In this document: piece after piece, positions 23,939-30,958 of the stretch | Position numbering within the stretch: position 1 is the stretch's first letter | Layout of the letters: every line of letters begins with the position of its first letter | Assembly: GCA_021845945.1 (NCBI GenBank) | Contig: JAJZRD010000013.1 | Location: 1-35,451 of the forward strand | DNA: 35,451 bases | Direction: 5' to 3' | Source of the DNA: Chloroflexota bacterium | Lineage (GTDB): Bacteria > Chloroflexota > UBA6077 | Made by a program: the position numbers and the translations under genes | The notes under the pieces: generated by a model | The model's database searches: none | What the model saw: the letters and a program-made list of their open reading frames with translations, nothing else | Told to the model about the DNA's origin: nothing

Positions 23939-25237
23939 ATGTCGGCCTTCCGACGGAGCCGAGAGGATATCGTTCGCCTGGGCGCAGGGGACGACATGAG
24001 AAGCTACGCTAATGCCCTGACCGGCCATGGCCCTCAGCACGAGACCGTCATCGAAGTCGATCGTGACGACGACCTCACCTCCATCCGGAGCAAACTGGAA
24101 AGCACCAGGCTGCCGCGGGTGGTGTTGGTTCTCCCCTCCAACATCAAGTCGCTGCGCGATGGCCTGGAGTTCCGGGTCCTCCGCCGCCTCCAACGCGAGC
24201 TGGGGCTGGATCTGATCATCGTCAGCGACGACCTTACCCGCCGCGGTTTCGCCCAGGAGAATGGCTTCCGCCACGTCTACAGCTCCATGAGGGGCTACTA
24301 CAGCAGTAGGATACCCACTCCAGACCGGTCGGAGAACATCTCCTTCACCGACCCTGAGGAGTTCACCCCCGCCCTGGGTATCAGCCGGTGGGGCCTCCTC
24401 ATGGGGGCGATGCTGGCGACCATCCTGGTGACCATGGCCTACCTGGCCATACCGGTAGCTCGGGTCACGGTCTACCCCGAGACCCAGGCGATGAATCGCG
24501 ACGTAGAGGTGCTGGTGGAGATCGGAGGCCCCCGCTTCGACACCACGGCCCAGCGGATCTCGGGCCAACTGGTGCAGACCAGGGTCCAGGTGAACGCTTC
24601 CATCAACGTGAAGGACGTGGCTCCGCCGCCTGCGCAGCCCGGCAGCAGCTCTTCCGGCTTCCAGGCCGGCACTCAGGTCACCCTCGCGGTTCGTGACGCC
24701 TTGCGGCAGCAAATGCTGAAACAGGCCTCCGGCCAGGCCGGCGACCAACTGAGGAGCCAGCTGAAGGGCGACGAGTCGATGCCCGAGCAGAGCATCAACA
24801 CTCAGATCGTGAGCGAGCGGTACGATCACAACATCGGAGACACGTCGGACACCCTGGGGGGCACGATGGAGATCGTGACCAGCGGTCTGGCCTATAACAA
24901 CGACGACTTCAACCAAGTGGTCCTGGCCCTCTGGGGGCAGGATGTCCCCCGGGACTTCAAGCAGGTGGGCGATCCAAAGATGGACCCGCCGGCGGTCGTC
25001 AACGCCGAGGGCCAGCATATGACGATGCGGGTCCACGCCGCGGGCCTCCTACGGCGAGACGTGGATACCGGCGCGGTCGCGGCCGCGGTGCGAGGCAGAA
25101 AGGCGTCCGACGCCCAGAAGATCCTCAACTCCATGGGCGGGTTCGCCCGGCCGGCGGACATCGCCCTCTGGCCGGGGTGGGCCAATCAGGCCTTCAGGGT
25201 GCAGGTTAAAGCCCTCGCCGAGGCGCCCTCCACATAG
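23939..25237 (+). CDS. membrane-anchored baseplate-J/gp47-like protein
   Basis: 432 aa from the ATG at 23939 (GAGGG 6 nt upstream). The N-terminal cytoplasmic domain (ETVIEVDRDDDLTSIRSKLESTRLPRVVLVLPSNIKSLRDGLEFRVLRRLQRELGLDLIIVSDD) has the pattern of a family annotated in Chloroflexota as baseplate J/gp47-like. One membrane helix follows (about 150-172, LMGAMLATILVTMAYLAIPV), then an exterior beta-rich region (ARVTVYPETQAMNRDVEVLVEIGG) and a Ser/Pro linker. The annotation name derives from weak similarity to phage baseplate proteins; no other tail or injection gene is present here, so a role in contractile injection is unsupported. Function unknown, probably envelope-related. A terminator-like hairpin follows at 25277. 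Confidence 0.65.
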   Translation: MSAFRRSREDIVRLGAGDDMRSYANALTGHGPQHETVIEVDRDDDLTSIRSKLESTRLPRVVLVLPSNIKSLRDGLEFRVLRRLQRELGLDLIIVSDDLTRRGFAQENGFRHVYSSMRGYYSSRIPTPDRSENISFTDPEEFTPALGISRWGLLMGAMLATILVTMAYLAIPVARVTVYPETQAMNRDVEVLVEIGGPRFDTTAQRISGQLVQTRVQVNASINVKDVAPPPAQPGSSSSGFQAGTQVTLAVRDALRQQMLKQASGQAGDQLRSQLKGDESMPEQSINTQIVSERYDHNIGDTSDTLGGTMEIVTSGLAYNNDDFNQVVLALWGQDVPRDFKQVGDPKMDPPAVVNAEGQHMTMRVHAAGLLRRDVDTGAVAAAVRGRKASDAQKILNSMGGFARPADIALWPGWANQAFRVQVKALAEAPST

Positions 25238-25276
25238 CAGCAGAAGAGCAGCGCCCAGGCGGGAGACAACCCCTAA

Positions 25277-25303
25277 GTGCGTCGTTCCTGCGGAACGATG
25301 CAC
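25277..25303. terminator. hairpin after the baseplate-J-like gene
   Basis: GTGCGTCGTTCC (25277-25288), loop TGC, GGAACGATGCAC (25292-25303); 12-bp stem with one G-T pair. No T-run follows. It lies 40 bp past the upstream stop and 67 bp before the PHP gene's -10 element. Confidence 0.55.
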
Positions 25304-25369
25304 CAAGTGGTCCATCCGGCAGGTCCCGGACAGATCGTAGCCAGACCGCTGCGGACTGTGGCGCAAACG

Positions 25370-25378
25370 TGATATGAT
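25370..25378 (+). promoter_or_regulatory. extended -10 promoter for the PHP-domain gene
   Basis: TGATATGAT, an extended -10 element with one departure from consensus, 57 bp before the TTG start. It closely matches the amidase promoter (TGATATAAT). No good -35 is visible. Confidence 0.55.
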
Positions 25379-25435
25379 GGCGGCGGCAAGCGTCCCCACC
25401 CCGCTTTCTACCCAATCTGCATCAGGTGTCGACTC

Positions 25436-26170
25436 TTGGGCAAGGCAGATCTGCACATCCACAGCAGCGTCAGCGATGGCATGGCGTCTGTCCCCGAGAT
25501 CATGAGCTACGTCCAGGAGAACACCGACCTGGACCTGGTAGCTATAGCCGACCACGATCAGGTCGCCGGAGCCCTGGAGGCGGTGCAGTGGGTCCGGGCT
25601 CACCCGGCCTGCCGCTTTCAGGTGGTGGTGGCCACCGAGATAACCGCGGCCCTGGGTCGCCATCTCCTGGCCTACTTCTTCCGGCCTCCCTACCCCACCG
25701 AACCCTTCCCCCGGGGAAAGAGCTACCGGCACACCATCGCCCTGGTCCACGAGATGGGGGGCCTGGTCGGCATCCCCCACCCCACCGTCATGTGGACCCC
25801 CAGCGGGGGCTACCGCCACATCCTCTGGCTGCTGGGGCAGCGGGTGCAGATCGACGGCATCGAGGTGTGCAACGCCGCCATCGGGGCCCGTGGCAACACC
25901 GAGAAGATCCGCCACTTCAATCGGCGGGATTTCCACCTGGGGGAGTTGGGCGGTAGCGACGCCCACCATCTCGCCCAAATCGGGTCCGCCTTCACCTACT
26001 TCCGGGGGCGGACCGCGATGGAGCTCGAGCGATCCCTCACCCACCGAAAGACCAGGGCCCGCTTCGGCGAGTCGGGGACGGTCACCGTCCAGGAACACCT
26101 GCGCCAGGTCTTCAGGAGTTGGGTCGAGAAGCCAACCCGCGGATTGCGGGCAACCCTGGCCAATCGGTAG
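25436..26170 (+). CDS. PHP-domain metal-dependent phosphoesterase
   Basis: 244-aa protein of the PHP (polymerase and histidinol phosphatase) family, cytoplasmic, a trinuclear-metal phosphoesterase fold. Ligand motifs are in order: DLHIHSSVSDG (His7, His9), IADHDQ (Asp39, His40), ATEIT (Glu68), IPHP (His115) and GGSDAHH (Asp175, His177). The set is complete, so it should be active; the substrate (nucleotide or sugar phosphate) is not known. It starts with TTG at 25436, with AGGTG about 7 nt upstream, and its own extended -10 promoter. The last 60 residues (TVTVQEHLRQVFRSWVEKPTRGLRATLANR) are a basic tail outside the core. Decayed genes follow immediately. Confidence 0.85.
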   Translation: MGKADLHIHSSVSDGMASVPEIMSYVQENTDLDLVAIADHDQVAGALEAVQWVRAHPACRFQVVVATEITAALGRHLLAYFFRPPYPTEPFPRGKSYRHTIALVHEMGGLVGIPHPTVMWTPSGGYRHILWLLGQRVQIDGIEVCNAAIGARGNTEKIRHFNRRDFHLGELGGSDAHHLAQIGSAFTYFRGRTAMELERSLTHRKTRARFGESGTVTVQEHLRQVFRSWVEKPTRGLRATLANR

Positions 26171-26262
26171 CCTCCCCCTTCCCGCCCCGGCCCTGTAGTC
26201 TCATCCGCCACCCCGGCGGGCACTCCTCTTGCCGTTGCCTCCCATCATCGCACCGCTGTAGC

Positions 26263-26670
26263 CGCATCGCCGCTACTCGCGAGCCGCCGATCGTGGACGA
26301 CCTGTCCCTCACCGAGGTGATCACCCCGATTCTGCGCCAGAGGGTCCGCTCCCTCATCGGCGTCCCGCTACTGGCGCAGGACCGTGTGATCGGCGTGGTC
26401 CACGTGGGGACGGCCAAGCCCCGAAAGTTCATGGAGGACGACCTGCGGTTGCTGCAGCTGGTGGCCGACCGGGCGGCCTCGGCCATCGATCGGGCCCGGG
26501 CGGAAGAAGAGCGCGCTCGCCTCCTCGAGCGAGAGCGCGAGGCTGCCGCCGAAGCCGAGGAGCAGCGGGCCCGCTTCCACCGGACCCGATGGGCTCAGGA
26601 GGAACGGATAGCCGGGCTGGGGCTGGGTCTCTACATCAGCCGAGGTCTGGTGGAGGCCCACGTTGCGGGA
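26263..26670 (+). pseudogene. remnant of a GAF-domain sensor histidine kinase
   Basis: An in-frame stretch that reads as two pieces of a sensor kinase joined by a deletion. The first piece (REPPIVDDLSLTEVITPIL...VIGVVHVGTAKPRKFMEDDLRLLQLVADRAASAIDRARAEEERARLLERE) is the C-terminal half of a GAF domain plus the start of the signalling helix. The second (EERIAGLGLGLYISRGLVEAH) is the G2 box of an HATPase_c domain. The first half of GAF, the whole dimerisation/phosphoacceptor region and most of the ATPase domain are missing. No ribosome site or plausible start precedes it, and after VEAH the sequence becomes GC-rich low complexity. A relic, probably not expressed. Confidence 0.7.
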
Positions 26671-26743
26671 TCCAACCCGTTCCGCGACGCCATCTCGGCG
26701 GCGACGAGGGCCGCCCCCGCCCCCGCGGCCGGGCGGGCTGCGC

Positions 26744-26827
26744 GCCGGCCGCCATCAGCCCGGGGATCCACACGATCCCCAGCGACCGGAGGTTGTCGAT
26801 GCGGGGGATGAGGCTGGCCTGCACCGA
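26744..26827 (-). pseudogene. short remnant resembling a FetB/UPF0014 permease
   Basis: On the minus strand about 28 codons read SLIPRIDNLRSLGIVWIPGL-MAAG, which resembles the LIP-x(I/V)(D/N)-x-(L/M)-x-x-(V/L)GLVSLPGMM block of FetB-type (UPF0014) ABC permeases. Nothing of the family is recognisable on either side, and the piece lies between the kinase remnant and the end of the SDR gene. The match is short, so the call is tentative. Confidence 0.4.
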
Positions 26828-26835
26828 CCTCTGCC

Positions 26836-27672
26836 CTACGCAGGCCAGCACTGGGACCCGCCGTCGACCCGCAGCAGCTGGCCAGTCACGAAGGAGGCTT
26901 CCTCCGACAGCAGGAAGGCCACCGCCCTGGCGATCTCGGGGGGCTGCCCGTACCGAACCAGGGTCCCGCCTTCAGCCATCATCTCCTGGTCCAGGGGGCG
27001 GCTCGCCATGAACCGCTGGGTCAGGATCGGGCCCGGCGCCACCACGTTCACGGCCACGTCGTGGGGCCGCAGCTGCATCGCCAGGCAGCGGGAGTACTCG
27101 GCCACCGCCGCCTTAGCGGTAGCGTAGATCGCCCCCACCGTGGTCCCGCCCAGGCCTGCGATGCTGCCGATGTTCACGATGCGGCCGGAGCGCCGCGCTA
27201 TCATCTCCGGCGCCACCTCGCGGCAGACCAGGATGCAGGTCATCAGGTTGCGGTCGAGAAGCGACCGGATATCCTCCAGGGAGACGGAAAGGGCGTCGTT
27301 CCCTTCTGGCCGCCCGCCCATGGGGCCGGCGGTTCCCTGAGCGCCGATGTCACCACCGGCACAGTTGACCAGGAGATCGATCCGCCCGAAGCGGGCCCTG
27401 ATCTCGCCGGCCAGCCGCTTCACCGTCGCCTCGTCGGTGAGGTCACCGTGGACCGGCAGCAGCTCCACGCCGTGCTCCGTAGCGATGGCTCGGGCAACCG
27501 CCTCCAGCGAGTACGCCTCATCGAAGGAGGGGCTGGAAGCCGGTTTAGTACCATGGATCGCCACCGATGCGCCGAGGCTCGCCAGGTGGGTCGCGATCGC
27601 CCGACCGATGCCCCGCGATGACCCCGTGACCCAGGCCACCTTGCCGCTAAGCTGTCTGCTGCCCTTCTCCAT
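26836..27672 (-). CDS. SDR-family NAD(P)-dependent oxidoreductase
   Basis: Classical short-chain dehydrogenase/reductase, 278 aa. The cofactor-binding TGSSRGIG (residues 16-23), NCAGG (103-107) and the catalytic set Asn142, Ser170, Tyr183, Lys187 (YATAK) are all present. The C-terminal RVDGGSQ and the VNVVAPGPILT segment are typical of FabG-like members. An insertion around residues 106-132 (GGDIGAQGTAGPMGGRPEGNDALSVS) lies near the substrate side and may set specificity. ATG at 27672 follows GGGAGGTG. It is divergent from the DUF6282 gene across 170 bp, which suggests a shared control region. Substrate unknown. Confidence 0.9.
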   Translation of the reverse strand: MEKGSRQLSGKVAWVTGSSRGIGRAIATHLASLGASVAIHGTKPASSPSFDEAYSLEAVARAIATEHGVELLPVHGDLTDEATVKRLAGEIRARFGRIDLLVNCAGGDIGAQGTAGPMGGRPEGNDALSVSLEDIRSLLDRNLMTCILVCREVAPEMIARRSGRIVNIGSIAGLGGTTVGAIYATAKAAVAEYSRCLAMQLRPHDVAVNVVAPGPILTQRFMASRPLDQEMMAEGGTLVRYGQPPEIARAVAFLLSEEASFVTGQLLRVDGGSQCWPA

Positions 27673-27749
27673 ACCCTAACACCTCCCAACTGGTTGGGGG
27701 CGATTGTAATGCAAAAGGGCCGGCGCGGACAGGCCCCCAAGCCTTCACC

Positions 27750-27778
27750 TTGTTCTGGTCGTAGGCCAAGCGTAAAAT
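27750..27778 (+). promoter_or_regulatory. promoter for the DUF6282-like gene
   Basis: TTGTTC (27750-27755), 17-bp spacer, TAAAAT (27773-27778). On the opposite strand TACAAT (27703-27708) is a weaker candidate -10 for the divergent SDR gene, without a good -35. Confidence 0.5.
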
Positions 27779-27842
27779 GGCGGCCATCCAATCCTATCCG
27801 TAGCTGCTGCTCACGTTGTCGGGTGAGCGGCCGGAGGCAGAA

Positions 27843-29114
27843 GTGGCAGAAGACAACGGTGTTCTGAGGCGCGGGAGCGCCAAGCCAGAAGAGGATCTGA
27901 CCCTTCGGCAAATCCTGCAGATCGACGTTCCTGATGACCGTGTCGAACGGACCAAGAAGCTGGTGAACGTCGATGCAGCCGGGGTCAGCGACGAGGTGTT
28001 CACCTGGCTCGTCAAACAACAGATCCAGTACGCCAATATCCAGTACGCACGGTTCCTTGCGGGAGCCAAGTTCACCGAACAGGATGTGGATGACGTCATC
28101 ACCAACGCCATCGACATTCACGCCCACGGCGGCTCCGATCCCATGGAGAGACTGCTGCTGGAAGACGACATGGCCATGGACTACACGGACCTCGGTCTGC
28201 GAGCGATGGTGGTCAAGACCTGGTACAGTCCATCGGCTTCCCGCAACGCTCTCGTCCAGAAGATCGCCAATCGCTACGCCGAGGAGAGGGGGCTGCGCCC
28301 CGTTCAGTGCTTCGGTGGAATCACCCTCAACTACTCTGTGGGGGGCTTCAACCCCGAGGCAGTCAAGAAGTGCCTCGCCTTCCCCGGCATGAAGTACGTC
28401 TGGATGCCGATGGTGGATTCCTACCACCACCGCAGGGTGGTGTACGACGATTGGTCGGGCTACGGACTGAACTTCCTGGACGAAGACAGACAAGTTGTCC
28501 CCCAGATGCGGGAGATCCTGCGGATCATCGCCGACAACGACTTGACCCTGGGGACCGGCCACTACCCCTACGAGGACAGTGCGATCCTGTTGGACGAGGC
28601 TGTTCGTTTGGGCGTCAAGCGGATGGAAATCATCCATCCCGCCCACATGCACTCGAAGCACACTATCGCCCAAATGAAGCAGCAGGCCGCCCGAGGGGCG
28701 AAGGTTATGCTGTCAGGGCTGGGCACTCTGGCCTTCCCGCTCCACGAGAGCGGCCCTCTATATGCGGCGCGCATAGTCAAGGAGGTGGGTCCGGCGAACG
28801 TCGTCTACGGGGCCGACCTGGGGCAACTCCAGAACTTCCCCTTCGACGTGGCCATCCGCTGGATGGTCAAGGTCCTCTTCGCTTACGGCTGCACCAGGGA
28901 GGAGTTGTACCAGGTCTTCCAGGTCACGCCGGCAAGACATCTGGGGCTGGAAGATCCCCCACCGCTCGGGACGCCTGCCCACCCCGGATGGCCACGCCAC
29001 GATGAAACCCCGAGCTACCGAGGCTACCCGCAGGCTGACTCCTCGGCCCGTGCACGGTCCCACAATCGCTACCGACCGTCGGAGATCCACCCCGACGGTA
29101 ACGGCCACGCCTGA
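27843..29114 (+). CDS. DUF6282-type amidohydrolase-like protein
   Basis: 423 aa from the GTG at 27843 (GGAGG 5 nt upstream; an in-frame TTG at 27816 would add nine residues). The core from about residue 88 looks like a TIM-barrel metal hydrolase of the DUF6282 kind: AIDIHAHGGSDP (His93, His95), GLRAMVVKTWY (a Lys at the usual carbamate/metal site), SYHHRRVVYD, MEIIHPAHMHSKHT and VVYGADLGQ (candidate Asp ligand). Residues 1-85 form a helical extension not usual for simple amidohydrolases, and the last 50 residues are Pro/Arg-rich and probably disordered. The reaction is unknown. It is followed after 86 nt by a carboxylate-binding lipoprotein, suggesting work on an imported organic acid or its derivative (inference). 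Confidence 0.75.
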   Translation: MAEDNGVLRRGSAKPEEDLTLRQILQIDVPDDRVERTKKLVNVDAAGVSDEVFTWLVKQQIQYANIQYARFLAGAKFTEQDVDDVITNAIDIHAHGGSDPMERLLLEDDMAMDYTDLGLRAMVVKTWYSPSASRNALVQKIANRYAEERGLRPVQCFGGITLNYSVGGFNPEAVKKCLAFPGMKYVWMPMVDSYHHRRVVYDDWSGYGLNFLDEDRQVVPQMREILRIIADNDLTLGTGHYPYEDSAILLDEAVRLGVKRMEIIHPAHMHSKHTIAQMKQQAARGAKVMLSGLGTLAFPLHESGPLYAARIVKEVGPANVVYGADLGQLQNFPFDVAIRWMVKVLFAYGCTREELYQVFQVTPARHLGLEDPPPLGTPAHPGWPRHDETPSYRGYPQADSSARARSHNRYRPSEIHPDGNGHA

Positions 29115-29200
29115 ACTGTATCCGGTCAAGCAGACAGCTACGTTTCAACCAGCACAGGGTGGCTTGCCCTGTGAATCGTGAGTCCTGAGAGGAGAGAAAA

Positions 29201-30265
29201 GTGAAACGATTATCGGCAGTCCTATTGATCGCGTCACTGGCGACGCTGCTGGTGGTGGGTTGCTCCCAAGCGGCCCCCGCGGCTACTCAAGCGCCGGCGA
29301 CCACCGCCCCGGCAGCGGCCGCACCCACGAAGGCCGCAGCGCCGGCACCCACCGTCGCACCCACGAAGAAAGTGGACTTCCCCCAGAAGGGCAAGGCCAT
29401 AACGCTGATCGTCGCATGGCCGGCCGGCGGGGGTGTGGACATCGGCGCGAGGTTGCTCGCCCCGTTGTTGGAGAAGGAGTTGGGAGTCCCCGTTCAAATC
29501 GTCAACAAGCCTGGCGCCAGCGGTCAGGTAGGGGAGACGGAGCTGATCAGGGCCAAACCGGACGGCCACACTATCGGCAACACCCTGGTGCCCGGGACCA
29601 TCACGGTCTACCTGGACCCGGAGAGGAAGTCCCCCTATAGTCGCAAGGACTTCCAGCCACTGGCTCTCCACGTCTCCGAGCCCGGGGTCATTGCCGTCAA
29701 GGGCGACAGCCCCTTCAAGACGGCCAAGGAACTGATCGAGGCTGCCAAGGCCAGCCCGAACAAGCTGAAAATGTCCTCCTCCGGCATCATGAGCCCGGCC
29801 CACATGGGCATCCTGCAGCTGCAGAAGGTGACCGGCGCCCAGTTCGGCATCGTGCAGTTCGACGGAGCCGCCCCTGCCAAGACAGCCCTCCTAGGCGGAC
29901 ACGTAGATGCCAACGTAGGCTGGGGCGCCGACTACCAGGCGCAGGTAAAGAGCGGTGACATTCGCCTCCTGGGGATCATGGACAAGGAGCGAAGCAAGTT
30001 CTACCCGGACGTGCCTACCCTCCAGGAGCAGGGCTACAGCGTCCTCTGGGCATCCGCTCGCGGTTACAGCCTACCTGCCGGAACCCCCAAAGAGGTCGTC
30101 GACATCCTGAGCAATGCGTTTAACAAGGCCATCAACAGCGAGGAGCACAAGCAGAAGGCCGCGGAGGCAGCCCTCCCGCTGCGCTACATGGATCCGGCCC
30201 AGTATGCCGCCTATTGGGAGGAGACGGAAGCCGCCGTCAAGCCACTGATGGAGATAGCCAAGTAG
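29201..30265 (+). CDS. tripartite tricarboxylate transporter substrate-binding lipoprotein (TctC/Bug family)
   Basis: 354-aa exported solute-binding protein. The N-terminus is a lipoprotein signal with lipobox LVVGC (Cys21), then an Ala/Pro/Thr linker (22-55). The binding domain shows the Bug-family segments ITLIVAWPAGGGVDIGARLLAPLLEKELGVPVQIVNKPGASGQVG, KPDGHTIGNTL and DVPTLQEQGY. Members bind carboxylates (citrate, dicarboxylates, aromatic acids) through two water-mediated loops; the ligand here is not predictable. GTG start after GAGGAG. No TctA/TctB permease genes lie in the window, so it is an orphan here, co-directional with the DUF6282 gene. Two strong hairpins follow the stop. Confidence 0.92.
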   Translation: MKRLSAVLLIASLATLLVVGCSQAAPAATQAPATTAPAAAAPTKAAAPAPTVAPTKKVDFPQKGKAITLIVAWPAGGGVDIGARLLAPLLEKELGVPVQIVNKPGASGQVGETELIRAKPDGHTIGNTLVPGTITVYLDPERKSPYSRKDFQPLALHVSEPGVIAVKGDSPFKTAKELIEAAKASPNKLKMSSSGIMSPAHMGILQLQKVTGAQFGIVQFDGAAPAKTALLGGHVDANVGWGADYQAQVKSGDIRLLGIMDKERSKFYPDVPTLQEQGYSVLWASARGYSLPAGTPKEVVDILSNAFNKAINSEEHKQKAAEAALPLRYMDPAQYAAYWEETEAAVKPLMEIAK

Positions 30266-30278
30266 CAGGAAGCACGAA

Positions 30279-30303
30279 ACGAGGTGGGGACGGTCCACCT
30301 CGT
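30279..30303 (+). terminator. first hairpin after the binding-protein gene
   Basis: ACGAGGTGG (30279-30287), 7-nt loop, CCACCTCGT (30295-30303); perfect 9-bp stem 13 bp past the stop. No long T-run. Confidence 0.6.
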
Positions 30304-30325
30304 CTCCAGTACAAGGCAATCTGAC

Positions 30326-30365
30326 GACCGAGGGAGCCCCTACAAGAGTAGGGGCTCCCTCGGTC
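30326..30365. terminator. second hairpin, perfect 18-bp stem
   Basis: GACCGAGGGAGCCCCTAC (30326-30343), loop AAGA, then its exact reverse complement (30348-30365). No T-run follows. The CCCCTAC/GTAGGGG core resembles the hairpin at the nuoN 3' end, so it may belong to the dispersed palindromes as well as ending transcription. Confidence 0.65.
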
Positions 30366-30604
30366 CGTCCAGGCTTCGGACCTCCGATGCTCCAGGAGTC
30401 GCCCGAGACGGGTGTCTCGCTTGTGCCATGGTGCCACTCCCCCGGGCCATTTGAACGCGCCAGGCTCCTCGTGTCTCGGGCGCCCCTTCCAGATGTACCA
30501 CATAGCTGCTACCTTGCGCCGTAGCGCTACCCTTCGTCGAGTCATCAGCTGTCAGCACTCAGCACCCGTCCCTCGTGCCCACCGCCTTCTGCCCGGAGGT
30601 TCCC
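30366..30604. other. non-coding gap before the truncated ComM gene
   Basis: About 240 bp with no supportable gene. It holds a distant inverted repeat, CGCCCGAGAC (30400-30409) and GTCTCGGGCG (30473-30482), and a short hairpin CGAGAC-GGGT-GTCTCG within the first arm. No convincing promoter is seen. Confidence 0.5.
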
Positions 30605-30871
30605 ATGCTCGCCAAGGCCCTCACCTGCGCCGTCGTCGGCCTCAATGGGCAGCTGGTCGAGGTCGAGGTCGACATCGCCTCCTACGGCATGCCCAACTTC
30701 ACCCTCGTCGGTCTCCCGGACGCCGCCGTCCAGGAGGCCCGAGAGCGGGTCCGCGCCGCCATCAAGAACTCCGGCCTCTCAATCCCACCAGAGAAGATCC
30801 GTCCTGCCGTGGTGGATGCTTTGGCCCTCATCGTTGTGGATCAGGCCGAGCCGCAAGTGAGTGATGAATGA
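30605..30871 (+). pseudogene. 5' fragment of a ComM/YifB-family Mg-chelatase-like ATPase
   Basis: 88 codons from an ATG at 30605 that match the N-terminal (ChlI) domain of ComM/YifB proteins: MLAKALTCAVVGLNGQLVEVEVDIASYGMPNFTLVGLPDAAVQEARERVRAAIKNSGLSIPPEKI. Intact members are about 500 aa and continue with a TVNLAPADL-type strand and an AAA+ core with Walker motifs. Here the similarity breaks off at about 30798, giving RPAVVDALALIVVDQAEPQ and a stop. The remaining roughly 400 codons are absent from the window. The start region is intact, so a short peptide could still be made, but the ATPase cannot function. Confidence 0.8.
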
Positions 30872-30901
30872 GGGCACTGACACGAAACGTGGGCGGGAAG
30901 A

Positions 30902-30939
30902 ATGCGCCCCGGTGACGCGGCGCCATCACCGGGGCGCAT
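30902..30939 (-). terminator. hairpin terminator of the cytochrome gene
   Basis: ATGCGCCCCGGTGA (30902-30915), 10-nt loop, TCACCGGGGCGCAT (30926-30939); perfect 14-bp stem 20 bp past the cytochrome stop. On the minus strand a short pyrimidine run (TCTTCC) follows. Confidence 0.7.
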
Positions 30940-30958
30940 CCCCCTGGAAGGGCGATGC

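Noticed and set aside
23354..25036. 560-codon minus-strand frame over the phosphorylase and baseplate-J-like genes
   Set aside because: It crosses two genes and the 28-bp palindrome, and shows no domain.
23939..25237. Prophage or contractile injection system
   Set aside because: Only a distant baseplate-J-like resemblance; no tail, sheath, portal, capsid or integrase gene in the window.
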